The notes: generated by a model not told the origin, from the sequence alone. Positions 28,394-37,440 are shown, counted from the stretch's first letter. The stretch: DNA of 64,000 nucleotides from Thermoproteota archaeon (GCA_030550585.1 JAUQPB010000004.1:99883-163882); one strand, 5' to 3'. A program made the numbers and translations.

Positions 28394-28402
28394 CTTTTTA
28401 AA
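28394..28402 (+). promoter_or_regulatory. TATA box for the 28430 gene
   Basis: TTTTTAAAC about 30 bases before the TTG start suggests a short-leader or leaderless transcript. Confidence 0.35.
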
Positions 28403-28429
28403 CCCTACCGCTCTATATTTTCTGCTGGT

Positions 28430-29155
28430 TTGTTTGGGTGGATTGTTTTGGGCGGTGATGCTATTTGGTTTGTCGATGTTTTGGCTGGTGTTAGGGGTGA
28501 GTTGGAGTCTCTCTGTCATGGGTTTGGCGTTGCATCTGTGTGTAGTGCTGTTTTGGAGGGTTTTGCTGAGGCTTTGCCTAGTTGGTTTAGTGGTAGGAAG
28601 AGGAGGGTTATAGCCTCTGTAATCCTCTACACATCTCTTCTTATTGCGAGGGGTGTTAGGAAGGGTCTTCTCAAGGATGTTCTAGAGGCTTTAGGTGTTT
28701 CCAAGCCCTCTTTCAGAGATGCCTTCTCCAGGGTTGCTTTTGTTGATTGGGATACTGGGCTGGTGTACCTAGAGCCAAGGCTCTTCGAGGCTCTTTCAAA
28801 GAGGGTGAGGCTGCCGGGGCATGTGAGGCGCTATAGTGTTGGGGAGGTTGTTAGGAATAGGGTTGAGAAGGTTTATCCAGGTCTCTACAGCTCTCTAGAC
28901 CTTGTATGCATGAAGAGCTGTGGCAAGAGCTATCTCAAAACACTTTTAGAGGAGCCTGAAGTGGCTAGAGACGCTGTGCTCAAGCTCAGCACGCCGGGGG
29001 TGGCCAGGTGGATTGTTGAGAAGGCTGTGGCTACAATCGCAGAGCTTCTAGACATAGATGCAGAGCCCAGTAAGGTTGCGCAGCTTCTATTCGAAGACCC
29101 AGAAGCATTCAAAACAGCGATGAGAGGCCTCATAGAGAAGGCCTCTAGCGGCTAG
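28430..29155 (+). CDS. Hypothetical helical protein
   Basis: A 241-residue soluble alpha-helical protein with TTG start; family not recognised. The C-terminal 45 residues (A-V-A-T-I-A-E-L-L-D-I, L-L-F-E-D-P-E-A-F) faintly resemble the F-L-S-H-P-D-V segment of the 5-10 kb island domain, but the likeness is too weak to claim. Four cysteines occur, two of them as C-M-K-S-C. It lies between the pilus operon and the ATPase, transcribed towards the latter. Confidence 0.5.
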   Translation: MFGWIVLGGDAIWFVDVLAGVRGELESLCHGFGVASVCSAVLEGFAEALPSWFSGRKRRVIASVILYTSLLIARGVRKGLLKDVLEALGVSKPSFRDAFSRVAFVDWDTGLVYLEPRLFEALSKRVRLPGHVRRYSVGEVVRNRVEKVYPGLYSSLDLVCMKSCGKSYLKTLLEEPEVARDAVLKLSTPGVARWIVEKAVATIAELLDIDAEPSKVAQLLFEDPEAFKTAMRGLIEKASSG

Positions 29156-29205
29156 TCCAAGCAGCATTTATGCCGTTTTCTGCCTTGGATCCATGTCAAC
29201 TGGGT

Positions 29206-30297
29206 TTAGCATTGTATGTCTCTTGCTGTGTGTCTCAGTATAGGGTCTGGTATAAAGTATGTGTCATTTGCTTTGTCTATGAAGCCGTTGTTCATAAGGT
29301 TTTTGAGTAGCCTAGCCAGCTCAGAGTCGTAGATTTTTGTGCCAAGCTTTATCTCTAAATACCTTTTTATCTGCGACCATGTTGCCCCCTCTCTGTCTAT
29401 AGCCTTTACTATCTCCACATAGCGCTTGCTGCCCATAGCCTCAACAAACTTGCAAAACTCGTTGGCAACTATTTTAGAGGCTTCTTCAACAACCTCTTCT
29501 ATAACCGCTTTGTGGACCCCTCTACCAACAGCTTTTAGCCCTAGGTATGAGAGCCACCCTATTATCCCGTCAAGCCTCTCAACAGCCTCTACAAGAAAAG
29601 ACTCCTCAACCTTTATGCCATGCTCCTCAAAGCCTTTTCTCAGAAACTCGATAGACTTTTCTTTGTCTAGTGGCCTAACCTCTATTCTCTCCATATACCT
29701 TCCATACAGTGGGGATGAGGGGTCATCAACTCTGAGAAACCTGTAGAGCAAGCCTATTTTAGAGCCTGCAAAAACAAATGATATGTTCCTCAAATTGTCG
29801 TAGGCATAGGCTATGGCCGGCAAAACATCATATCCCTTCATCTTTATGAGCTCTTGAGCCTCGTCGACTACTATAACCAGCCTCTTTCCCCTGTCCCCAG
29901 CCCACCTATCCAAAGACTCTAGAATAGATGTTAGCAAAGGTCTCGACCTATCCAATGAGAACTCTACCCCAAACTCGAATACCCTCACACCTCTGACAGT
30001 CTTGAGATAATCAATAATCTTCCTATCTAAAGATGCAAAGCTGTTTAGACTCTTCCTAAGTTCCTCCAAGAACATCCCGTATGTTATATACCTAGACTCC
30101 TCAAACTTCCTCACATCAAGATATATCCTAGGCAAATCAAATGTAGAGGCCCTCACCAGAGATGTCTTCCCAACTCTTCTAACACCAACAACAACTGTTA
30201 TAGCATGAGACACTACACTCCTCCTCAAATCCTCAAACTCCCTCTCCCTATCAAAAAGCTCCTCAGGCCTCTCAACAGGTCTCTCAAAAAAAGGCAC
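29206..30297 (-). CDS. Archaeal STAND-like ATPase (Arch_ATPase family)
   Basis: A 363-residue AAA+/STAND ATPase. Walker A G-V-R-R-V-G-K-T-S lies near residue 38 and Walker B V-I-V-V-D-E-A-Q-E near 140. Sensor residues follow in F-V-F-A-G-S-K, and a winged-helix ends the protein. These ATPases are abundant in archaea, often next to mobile or toxin loci; individual roles are unknown. The GTG start lies just downstream of a TATA box and a pair of palindromic sites, so this gene appears tightly controlled. Confidence 0.8.
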   Translation of the reverse strand: MPFFERPVERPEELFDREREFEDLRRSVVSHAITVVVGVRRVGKTSLVRASTFDLPRIYLDVRKFEESRYITYGMFLEELRKSLNSFASLDRKIIDYLKTVRGVRVFEFGVEFSLDRSRPLLTSILESLDRWAGDRGKRLVIVVDEAQELIKMKGYDVLPAIAYAYDNLRNISFVFAGSKIGLLYRFLRVDDPSSPLYGRYMERIEVRPLDKEKSIEFLRKGFEEHGIKVEESFLVEAVERLDGIIGWLSYLGLKAVGRGVHKAVIEEVVEEASKIVANEFCKFVEAMGSKRYVEIVKAIDREGATWSQIKRYLEIKLGTKIYDSELARLLKNLMNNGFIDKANDTYFIPDPILRHTARDIQC

Positions 30298-30299
30298 GG

Positions 30300-30334
30300 C
30301 TACACACCTCTGTAGTTGCTACACACCTCTACAG
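30300..30334 (-). promoter_or_regulatory. Tandem palindromic operator in the ATPase leader
   Basis: Two nearly identical 16-bp elements (CTACACACCTCTGTAG and CTACACACCTCTACAG on the plus strand) separated by three bases, ending two bases before the ATPase GTG. A TATA sequence (TTTATAG on the minus strand) lies at about 30341-30348. The element is shared with 24335-24350. A binding protein or RNA-level control is inferred. Confidence 0.6.
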
Positions 30335-30485
30335 CTATAAAAGCTGATACAGTCTTCAAAAACAGCACATCCGAGCACCGGTAATATGAGATAAATGAGC
30401 AAGCTTTACATATCTTAAGCCACATGCTTTAGGCCGCAACAAAAACAAAGTTTTTATACTATAGTAGCACCAACTGCAGCTACGG

Positions 30486-30909
30486 TTGTCTGATACGACT
30501 CGATATGACGAGTATAGATATCTTCTTGAAAGGTCTAGGAGATTCTATGAAACAGCTGTTATGCAGATAGACAGGGGTTTCTACGACTTAGCCGTCTTCA
30601 GTTTTGAGCAGTTCCTTCAGTTGTTTCTCAAAGCATGTCTCCTCAAAACTTGGTGTCGACTATCCAAGAACCCATAGTGTGAGAAGGCTTTTAGAGGTAA
30701 TGGCGAGGGTGACAGGGTCCAAGGAGATCGAAGACTTGTTGAAGAGATATAGCCTTGAGCTAGACTCTCTAGAAGATGCATACACAACGTCTAGATGTGT
30801 TGCAAGAGACTATACAGCTGATGAAATTGCAAGAGTTAAAGGTGTTGTTGATGAGGTCATGAACATTGCTCGAAGATTTGTTGTTGAGAAGGCTAGAAGA
30901 AGGTTTTAA
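30486..30909 (+). pseudogene. HEPN-domain toxin, one frameshift
   Basis: A HEPN protein (Y-R-Y-L-L-E-R-S-R-R-F-Y-E-T-A, F-S-F-E-Q-F-L-Q-L-F-L-K-A-C-L-L-K) changes frame at the A4 run 30645-30648. Dropping one A continues L-G-V-D-Y-P-R-T-H-S-V-R-R-L-L, the expected second half. The full product would be about 140 residues. HEPN proteins paired with MNT partners act as RNases; the partner gene follows in the same frame as this gene's stop. Confidence 0.65.
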
Positions 30910-31230
30910 ATATTCAAAAACCTGCCGAAATATCTAAAAATTATTGTTGAAACTGTAGAGAGTCTTGATAGAGATGCTAGGGTGTATCTCTTTGGTAGTG
31001 TTGCTGATGGGAGATACCTGCTATCAGGTGACATAGACATACTAGTTGTCACAAAGCTGAAGCCAGAAGAGGTTATAGCAACTTTGTGGAGCAAAGGGAT
31101 TGGAGACCCGTTTGAGATACATGTAGTTAACGAAGAGATGCTTAAGGTTTACAAGAGTAGGGCAAAGCTCATAGAGCTAACCAAAACAGTAGCAACATCC
31201 CTACGAATACTGGTTAGAGCCAAGTTTTAA
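30910..31230 (+). CDS. MNT nucleotidyltransferase antitoxin
   Basis: The nucleotidyltransferase core is intact: V-Y-L-F-G-S-V-A-D-G then S-G-D-I-D-I-L-V-V, with a third acidic residue in F-E-I-H-V. The only standard start before the core is GTG 30982, which would cut off the first helix. Helix-coding sequence extends back to the HEPN stop at 30907-30909 in the same frame, but without ATG/GTG/TTG. Translation may start at a rare codon or the HEPN stop may replace a former fusion. The MNT would AMPylate or neutralise the HEPN toxin. Confidence 0.65.
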   Translation: MFKNLPKYLKIIVETVESLDRDARVYLFGSVADGRYLLSGDIDILVVTKLKPEEVIATLWSKGIGDPFEIHVVNEEMLKVYKSRAKLIELTKTVATSLRILVRAKF

Positions 31231-31560
31231 GGGGGTTGGGTCTATGGTTTTAGAAAATAGCGTTGGCTTGTAGAACGTTTGCACAATGTGGGATTGCCAG
31301 ACATTTATCTATATTACCCTACTAGCGATAGAGTTTCGATAGGCTCTAGCAATATAATGTTGAAACAGGTGTAGAGGGGTTTGGATCCTTTAAGTATGCT
31401 GGTGGTGTCGGAGGGATGAGGAGGACCAAGCTTTCTTTCGCCGATTTGGCTGTATATCTAATTGGGAGAGAGGTGACCTGGCAGACGCCGATATATAGAG
31501 GCTATTAGGAAGGTGTTGAGATGCAGAAGTAGCGTAGTTGTCTCACATGGGTGTTTGCTG

Positions 31561-31980
31561 GTGAGCGGCGAGTACTATGCTTTGTTGTGGAGACGGGCCG
31601 AGAGGTTTTTGACCAGATCGATTAGGGATTTAGAGGAGGGAGACTACGATGGTGCTTGCTTCAACGCTGAGGAGGCTGTCCAGCTTGCTGTAAAGGCCTT
31701 GCTCTACAAGTACTTTGGCGAAACGCCGCGGATACACGGCTCCAAATCTCTTTTGGCTAGACTAAGAAACTTGTTTGCCGATGGTGGGAGAAACGATGTC
31801 GCCACAGTAATCGGCAGATTTGTTGCTGATTACCGCGACGCTCTCGATGTTTTAGAGGAGAGCTATACAATGGCTCGCTATGGAGCTATATCCTATGGCG
31901 AGAGGCAGGGTAGGGAGTGCGTGGAAACAGCTAAAAAGGCTTTCGAGGTGCTGAAGGATGTCGAACGGGCGGTGGGCTAG
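31561..31980 (+). CDS. HEPN-domain toxin
   Basis: A 140-residue intact HEPN protein: four-helix pattern with Y-Y-A-L-L-W-R-R-A-E-R-F, A-C-F-N-A-E-E-A-V-Q-L-A-V-K-A-L-L and P-R-I-H-G-S-K-S-L-L. I start it at GTG 31561; 16 upstream codons are open but unlike the family. Its end overlaps the MNT gene by 23 bases. Together they are the only HEPN-MNT pair in the window with both frames intact. Confidence 0.75.
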   Translation: MSGEYYALLWRRAERFLTRSIRDLEEGDYDGACFNAEEAVQLAVKALLYKYFGETPRIHGSKSLLARLRNLFADGGRNDVATVIGRFVADYRDALDVLEESYTMARYGAISYGERQGRECVETAKKAFEVLKDVERAVG

Positions 31981-32323
31981 ATACGCCTTAGAGAGATACT
32001 CGCTTCTAAAGAGGTGGAGAGAGCTCGCTGCCATCATTGTTAGAGCCTGTAGAGAGGTGCTTAGAGAGTGCAAGGTCTACGTTGTTGGCGGAGCAGCTGA
32101 GGAGAGACTAACAGTGTTGAGCGACATTGATGTAGTCGCAGTTGTGGAGAACCCATCGATGAAAACAATCGAGACAGTTATAGCTGTGAAGAGAAGGGCA
32201 GAGGAGCTCGGGCTACCACAAGACACCCCCATAGACCTGAAGATACTAACCCCACAAGAGTTCCAAGACCTAGTCAAAAGAGGTATCTATAAAAAGGTTG
32301 TGGAGATAGAACCATTGGTGTGA
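31958..32323 (+). CDS. MNT nucleotidyltransferase antitoxin
   Basis: A 121-residue nucleotidyltransferase with V-Y-V-V-G-G-A-A-E-E and S-D-I-D-V-V-A-V-V, and a third acidic position in P-I-D-L-K-I-L. The usual G-S of the motif reads G-G. It partners the overlapping HEPN gene. Confidence 0.75.
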   Translation: MSNGRWARYALERYSLLKRWRELAAIIVRACREVLRECKVYVVGGAAEERLTVLSDIDVVAVVENPSMKTIETVIAVKRRAEELGLPQDTPIDLKILTPQEFQDLVKRGIYKKVVEIEPLV

Positions 32324-32371
32324 GGTAATGAGGTCAAAACGATTAGTAGTCTTTAAAGATGCTGATCTATT

Positions 32372-32765
32372 CTATGTAAATGGTTTAACACCGTTTCTTA
32401 TTGCAACCTCCATTTGTTTTCTATCGCTTGTCACAAGCTCTGTCCCCATCTCCTTCGCGGCTACAATGAATAGCGCATCATATATAGTGATCTTCTCATC
32501 GACTGCTAGGCTAAAGGCTTTTGTGAGAAGCCTCCACTGGTCTATGATGGGTATGGCCTTCTCCTCGACTAAGTCTCTAACTATTGTTAGTGCGGTGTTA
32601 AGGGCGATTTCGTTTCTCATAATCTTTTTCCACAAAGCATTGACAACCTCTTTGATGCCTAGATCAAGTGTTACGACACCCTCTTTCATTACCTCGGCTA
32701 CTCTATCCCACCCCCTCCTCACGCGAGAAGAATTTTATAAGGGATGAGGAGTCAATGACTCTCAC
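32372..32765 (-). pseudogene. vapC: VapC PIN-domain toxin, one frameshift
   Basis: From GTG 32765 the sequence reads V-R-V-I-D-S-S-S-L-I-K-F-F-S-R-E-E, a PIN start with the first catalytic Asp. Then the G5 run (plus-strand C5 at 32711-32715) shifts the frame; with one base fewer it continues G-W-D-R-V-A-E-V-M-K. The rest keeps the acidic set: Glu in I-K-E-V-V-N-A-L, Asp in T-I-Y-D-A-L-F and in T-S-D-R-K-Q. As sequenced, the RNase toxin is not produced. Confidence 0.7.
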
Positions 32766-32919
32766 GATCCTCCCTCACAGACCTCTCCGCAAATCCTCTC
32801 TCACTAGGGGTAACCCCTTCTAAGAGCCTAACCCACTTATCAACATATCTCCTAAGCCTCACCTTCAAAGCAAGCTCCTCCAAGAACTTCCTAACCTCCT
32901 CAGCTATATCAACAGGCAT
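32752..32919 (-). CDS. vapB: VapB-type antitoxin
   Basis: A 55-residue ORF from ATG 32919 whose end overlaps the vapC start by 14 bases. It has an N-terminal helical region and the C-terminal pattern G-F-A-E-R-S-V-R-E-D-R-E-S-H, which recurs in crenarchaeal VapB tails that occupy the PIN active site. The antitoxin is intact while its toxin is frameshifted. Confidence 0.7.
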   Translation of the reverse strand: MPVDIAEEVRKFLEELALKVRLRRYVDKWVRLLEGVTPSERGFAERSVREDRESH

Positions 32920-33097
32920 TCATTATGTGTAGACAAAAGTCTATACGATAAGGCAAAATCAGTAGATCTAATGCAGTTCAACAAATTTTCTTGGTGCTAT
33001 AGACAAAGAATCCTTCTAGCCAAAGTTGTTTGCCGGAGTTTTCTATAGGCTCTGGCAAGGTTTGTTAGTCTGGGTTTATCGTGCTGGGTGTTTGTAT

Positions 33098-33267
33098 ATG
33101 AGTAGGGTTGTTAGGTCTAGTAAGAAGAATACTATTTGCATATCTAGAGATATTGCTGAGAGGCTTGGGATTGGCGAGGGGTTTAGAGTTGAGGTTAACG
33201 ACGTTGAGAGGATCTCAAATTTGGTGAGACGGTAATTGAGGAGATTGAGAGTGTTGTTGGGGGATGA
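33098..33267 (+). pseudogene. AbrB/SpoVT-type antitoxin relic
   Basis: From ATG 33098 the product starts like an AbrB-fold antitoxin (V-V-R-S-S-K-K-N-T-I-C-I-S-R-D-I-A-E-R-L-G-I). It stops at 33235, while the likely C-terminal helix (F-G-E-T-V-I-E-E-I-E-S-V-V) continues in another frame to 33267. A toxin start with a strong ribosome site follows 18 bases later. Confidence 0.5.
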
Positions 33268-33284
33268 GCAGAGGAGGATTGTAG

Positions 33285-33347
33285 ATGAGAATACTTCTCG
33301 ACACACCCTTTCTGTTAGCGCGAACATTGTGCAACTACATCGATTAA
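33285..33347 (+). pseudogene. PIN-domain toxin start (21 codons)
   Basis: ATG 33285, after a GAGGAGG ribosome site, gives M-R-I-L-L-D-T-P-F-L-L, the standard beginning of a PIN RNase with its first Asp, then a stop after ten more codons. Nothing else of a PIN domain is visible. This is the leftover of a second VapBC-like module. Confidence 0.5.
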
Positions 33348-33500
33348 TGGATTTGATAAAACTTGTGGTTTGTGATCTCGTAGATCAGCAGTTTGGTGGA
33401 CAATGTTGTATTGAGGAGACATTTCCTTCCTCTGGCCATGATAATATAAGATTGCTTTTTATACCCCTGCAAAGCCTAGATCTAGTAGGGGTGGTACCAG

Positions 33501-35129
33501 GTGATAAGGTTATACAAGTCTATAGCGCTCTTAATACTAGTGTTGTTAGCTATTGTAGGGCTTGGTGTTCAGGTCTATGGTGCGGGCGCAGACCGGGTTG
33601 TGGTGAGGATTAGAGGAGGCGATGGCTATATCTATGTGAGTGGTTGGGGAAGACTATCGATAGAAACGCCACCAGAATCGGGCTCTGTTAGAGGGTCTTT
33701 CACCCTGAAAACAATTTACTATAAGCCGACAAGACTCGATATGTACCTAACCTCAAGCATAGCCATATCAGCACCGCCTACAGCCACCCCATCTCCCTAC
33801 ACGCTAGATCTTATCGTAGATCTAGCTTATAGGAGTCTATATGGAAAGGATCATACTGTTGTCAACGGCTCTATAGAGACCGGCAAAGGCTTTGCAAAGT
33901 TCTATCTAGAAGCAGATTCGGTCCATAGCGATGGGTATATCAAATTCAGTTTAAATGCATCTGCAGAGATTTCTAAGAGTCTTGTTCCACAAGATATTCA
34001 GTCTGCTCTACCGCTCCTCTCCATGATGCTTAACGAAAAATATGTAAACAGCCTCTTGCAGCAATATGGCATAACTTGGATAAGCTTCGAGAAGTTCTCG
34101 CTATCTGTAACTGATCAGGGTACAAGCTATGTTATAGTCCTCAGCGCCTCTGGTCAATACGATGTTGTTGGAGGGGCTGTTGCCATGGGCGTCGATCCGA
34201 ATGTGTATCTGAGGTGTGTGTCTATGTCCACAAATGTTAGATCTGAAGTGGGTGGTAGGCTAAAGCTGAGCCTCAAAGAGCTGTCTATGTATGCAGAACT
34301 AGGTGCACAGGGGTATCTAGAGGCATCTGATATAGAGAGCTATGCGAAGAATGTGAGTAGCTGTATGTGGGCTGTGTACACGGCATATCTGAAGCAGATA
34401 ATGTCTGTAGCCACCCAACCCATGTCCACGGCCGCTAGAACTCCACAGGCTTTGCCGGAGGTGCCAGCACCTCTCAAGGAGCTTGTTATTCTGCCTAGCA
34501 ACACAACTGTAGAGCTCTACGTGGGGTCGGGGAGCATAGACATCGAATTCAATGCCACAAACCTGAGACTGGGGCACACAACGTTTGAAGGGGCAACAGC
34601 CACAAAGAGAACTGCTACAATAGTCTACGCATTATTTGATCTAGCAAAAGACTATGGGGCTCCAATAGAAATAGATTCTGATGTAGCTGTGGACAGCCAA
34701 GAGGTGGAGCTTGTCAAAGAAGAGCTCAGAAGCTTTGCAAAAGGCTTTGTACCCACCACACAAACGCCTATTGAAGTAACAACAACGCCGCTACCTACAA
34801 CAACTATGGTTACACAGCCTTGCTTCGCAGGAACCATGACTATCATACTTAGTACTATGACAAAAACTGTTTACGGAACAACAACGATCACGACCACAGA
34901 GAGATACACAACCACTGCGACAGCCGTGGCAACCATCACCACCGCCACCACAGCAACGGTCACCGCCACCGTTACCAATACTGTTACCAATACCGTAACC
35001 ACAACCACTACAACTACAACAACGACAAAAGAGACCATCAAAGAGGTTGACTATGCAACTCTAGCAGGTGTTGCCGTAGCGGCCCTGGTTGTAGGAGTAG
35101 CAATAGGATATCATCTGAAGAAGAAGTAA
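33501..35129 (+). CDS. Secreted, C-terminally anchored surface protein with Thr-rich stalk
   Basis: A 542-residue surface protein of unknown family. GTG 33501 begins a signal peptide (basic M-I-R-L-Y-K, hydrophobic core, V-Y-G-A cleavage region). A beta-rich ectodomain extends to ~425, then a stalk made mostly of Thr with Val/Ala repeats (~430-515), one membrane helix and the tail H-L-K-K-K. This is a typical crenarchaeal surface protein layout; a ligand-binding role is possible. The anchor lacks a VPEIG-like motif, so it is not an obvious archaeosortase substrate. Confidence 0.7.
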   Translation: MIRLYKSIALLILVLLAIVGLGVQVYGAGADRVVVRIRGGDGYIYVSGWGRLSIETPPESGSVRGSFTLKTIYYKPTRLDMYLTSSIAISAPPTATPSPYTLDLIVDLAYRSLYGKDHTVVNGSIETGKGFAKFYLEADSVHSDGYIKFSLNASAEISKSLVPQDIQSALPLLSMMLNEKYVNSLLQQYGITWISFEKFSLSVTDQGTSYVIVLSASGQYDVVGGAVAMGVDPNVYLRCVSMSTNVRSEVGGRLKLSLKELSMYAELGAQGYLEASDIESYAKNVSSCMWAVYTAYLKQIMSVATQPMSTAARTPQALPEVPAPLKELVILPSNTTVELYVGSGSIDIEFNATNLRLGHTTFEGATATKRTATIVYALFDLAKDYGAPIEIDSDVAVDSQEVELVKEELRSFAKGFVPTTQTPIEVTTTPLPTTTMVTQPCFAGTMTIILSTMTKTVYGTTTITTTERYTTTATAVATITTATTATVTATVTNTVTNTVTTTTTTTTTTKETIKEVDYATLAGVAVAALVVGVAIGYHLKKK

Positions 35130-35195
35130 GGCTACAAAACCTCAATATTTTTTCCAATAAGTAGCCTATTGTTGTTGCCTACACGAACACAAATC

Positions 35196-36929
35196 TTATG
35201 TCTCCTGGTTACCGGCTTTTCTGCAAAGTTTTCTCATGGTGTATATTGCTATGAGTGCAGATGTTGCGAATCCGATTATCCTAGATGGTGTGAGAAACAC
35301 TTCTCCTGTGCTATAGATGTTCATAGTCTCATCAATGCTTTCGTTAACTAGCTCGAATATCATGCTATAGCTCAGGAATTTGTTTATCGCTTCCACAGGT
35401 TTGATAATGCCCAGATCAACCAGCTTTTTTATTACGTTGTTGGAGCTACTATTGTACCACTCTGTATCGATCCACAGATATCTTACCCCAAGCTTCTTCG
35501 CTAGGCTGAGAACCTCCTCATAGTTGGAGCTGTACTTGACATAGTCATCAAATATGAATATCTCTCTATGGAGACAGCCCTCCATAAAGCAGCTCAGCAC
35601 TTGTTTTACCTGTGGGCTAAACACATTTATCCATGTGTTTCCCCTAAGCCTAGGCCCATACATTGCGTAGACAGCTTCACCAGGCTTAATGCTTCTAGAC
35701 AGGTATGCCGAGGCTTTGTACTCATCGCTATAAACATAGCTGTAGTCTATTGCAAGACCATTGCGGTAGCTGGGCAAATATGTGACAAGGTAGAGAACTG
35801 TTGTGATTATTAGAACAGCTGTGAGAATGTGTTTCAGCACCCTTCTCTCTAGCAGTGTTGCAGCCGAGGAGTAGGAGAGGATCATGAACAGACCTAATGT
35901 TGGTACAAGTCTGGGTCCCTGACCATAAACAATTATGAGCATTAGTAGCGCTAGCATGTATATGAGGGGTAGTCTAAACCTCTTTTTCCACAGTATCGCA
36001 ATAGAGACAACTCCTAGAAGGATATATGGTAGCTGAACGGTTAGAGCCCATGTTGGGGGTGTGAGGAGTGTTGCCCCCAAGCCTATTAACTGTATCTTTG
36101 TTTGTATGGGCGTTTCAATTCTGAGGTAGTGGCCTAGGCCAAATGGTGCTAAGGCTGGGACTATCCACCAAGCCGATATGGCTAAAGCTATTGCCATACT
36201 AGTTTTGATTTGACTTGCAAGATGCTTGAATGCCTCTACCTCTATGCCCTGGATATAGTGTTTCCACAGCCAATAAACCACTGTTGCAAGGGCCAGCACA
36301 ACAAACTCTATCAAGGCTATTAGATGGGTTAGTGCTAACACACCCACAAGAACCCCAGATTTGATTGCTTCAACCCTGTCTCCAAGCCTCATGAGTCTGT
36401 ATAGACTTGCCAAAGCGAAGAACGCTATAGACTCGCCCAAGATCCTTGGATACTCCCAGTAATCAGCTATAACACCGATGTAACCAGCTATGGTGAAAGA
36501 TGCTAGAGAGACTAGAAATGCTGCAAGCCTAGACTTGGTCACCTCCTTAGCAAAGCTATAAACTCCAAGGGCGAACATCACCAGAGAGATGTAGAACGCT
36601 ATATATGCTCCCTGCTCGAAGCCTCCGAACACCTTGCCCAAGAGGTATATTGCTGAAAGCGCTATCGGTGGGTAGAACCTCAGCAAATCAAAGCCATTGC
36701 ACCAGTTGGGTGTGTACCACCCATAGGCATCGACTTCCTTGGCCCAAGAAATGTAGTATGCTATGTTGGTGTTAACAAAACTTCCGTGGGCATAGCTTGG
36801 AAGACCTGATGAGCTTAGTAACGGCCATGAAAGAGCTGTGACAATTGCCACCAAAACTATTTTAGGTGCTAGATCCATAATCACATTGATTGTTTTTTGT
36901 CTGACCACCCCCATTTTAGTATCTGCCAT
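35196..36929 (-). CDS. Multi-spanning glycosyltransferase-like membrane protein
   Basis: A polytopic protein of about 577 residues with some twelve helices, last gene of the archaeosortase operon. The first outer loop has a conserved-looking acidic/aromatic set (A-K-E-V-D-A-Y-G-W-Y, W-C-N-G-F-D, F-Y-P-P), as in lipid-linked-sugar-using GT-C enzymes annotated as 6-pyruvoyl-tetrahydropterin-synthase-related membrane proteins. A soluble outer domain lies before the final helix. ATG 36929 is preferred; the longer frame to 36956 overlaps the archaeosortase more. It probably modifies the operon's surface protein. Confidence 0.55.
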   Translation of the reverse strand: MADTKMGVVRQKTINVIMDLAPKIVLVAIVTALSWPLLSSSGLPSYAHGSFVNTNIAYYISWAKEVDAYGWYTPNWCNGFDLLRFYPPIALSAIYLLGKVFGGFEQGAYIAFYISLVMFALGVYSFAKEVTKSRLAAFLVSLASFTIAGYIGVIADYWEYPRILGESIAFFALASLYRLMRLGDRVEAIKSGVLVGVLALTHLIALIEFVVLALATVVYWLWKHYIQGIEVEAFKHLASQIKTSMAIALAISAWWIVPALAPFGLGHYLRIETPIQTKIQLIGLGATLLTPPTWALTVQLPYILLGVVSIAILWKKRFRLPLIYMLALLMLIIVYGQGPRLVPTLGLFMILSYSSAATLLERRVLKHILTAVLIITTVLYLVTYLPSYRNGLAIDYSYVYSDEYKASAYLSRSIKPGEAVYAMYGPRLRGNTWINVFSPQVKQVLSCFMEGCLHREIFIFDDYVKYSSNYEEVLSLAKKLGVRYLWIDTEWYNSSSNNVIKKLVDLGIIKPVEAINKFLSYSMIFELVNESIDETMNIYSTGEVFLTPSRIIGFATSALIAIYTMRKLCRKAGNQET

Positions 36930-37440
36930 ATCTGAACACCCTATAGACCCAGTCAACCCATATAACAGTCACGAGAATTATCATTAGCCCCCCACCAACA
37001 ACATCATGGAAGAACCTGAATGCTAGGAAACCATATAGCACCCCCAGAACACCAGAGGTCATTATCCTGACGATATTTGCTAGAAAAAGCACTGAGCACC
37101 CCATAGCCAAGCCCCTCAGCTTGTTTTTTAGCGACACTGTCGGAACAATCAATACAAATAGTGCATATGCTATAATCGAGTATATCCCTATACACTCCTC
37201 AGTCAAGATTATTGTCACAACCTTTTTTCCAGGAAGCCAGATAATCATGACGTTTTGCGATGGCTCTAAAACCATTATTTTTAGGAGCTGGTATATGCGC
37301 ACCATAACCATCTTTTCCACAATTATTATCCAGTTGGCCAGCACGGCCAAGAATATGTACATGACTATGCTCGCTATGATGAGTCCAGCTAAGGTTCTTC
37401 TGAAGAAGAGCATCTTCTCAGTCTTTGTATAGCCTCTCAT
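36916..37440 (-). CDS. Archaeosortase/exosortase family transpeptidase
   Basis: A 174-residue polytopic membrane protein with the exosortase/archaeosortase catalytic set: Cys83 in T-E-E-C-I-G-I-Y, Arg125 in A-N-I-V-R-I and His145 in F-F-H-D-V-V-G. These enzymes cut a C-terminal tripartite sorting tail and link the protein to a lipid. ATG 37440 overlaps the GT2 stop by 23 bases. The likely substrate is the VPEIG-tailed protein encoded at the start of the operon. Family assignment rests on the three catalytic motifs with correct spacing. Confidence 0.8.
   Translation of the reverse strand: MRGYTKTEKMLFFRRTLAGLIIASIVMYIFLAVLANWIIIVEKMVMVRIYQLLKIMVLEPSQNVMIIWLPGKKVVTIILTEECIGIYSIIAYALFVLIVPTVSLKNKLRGLAMGCSVLFLANIVRIMTSGVLGVLYGFLAFRFFHDVVGGGLMIILVTVIWVDWVYRVFRYGRY

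Noticed and set aside
32328..32747. Plus-strand 139-codon ORF opposite vapC
   Set aside because: It is antisense to a clear PIN-domain gene and has no family signal.
33501..35129. Thr-stalk surface protein as a second archaeosortase substrate
   Set aside because: Its C-terminal helix lacks a V-P-E-I-G or similar motif; it looks like an ordinary membrane anchor.
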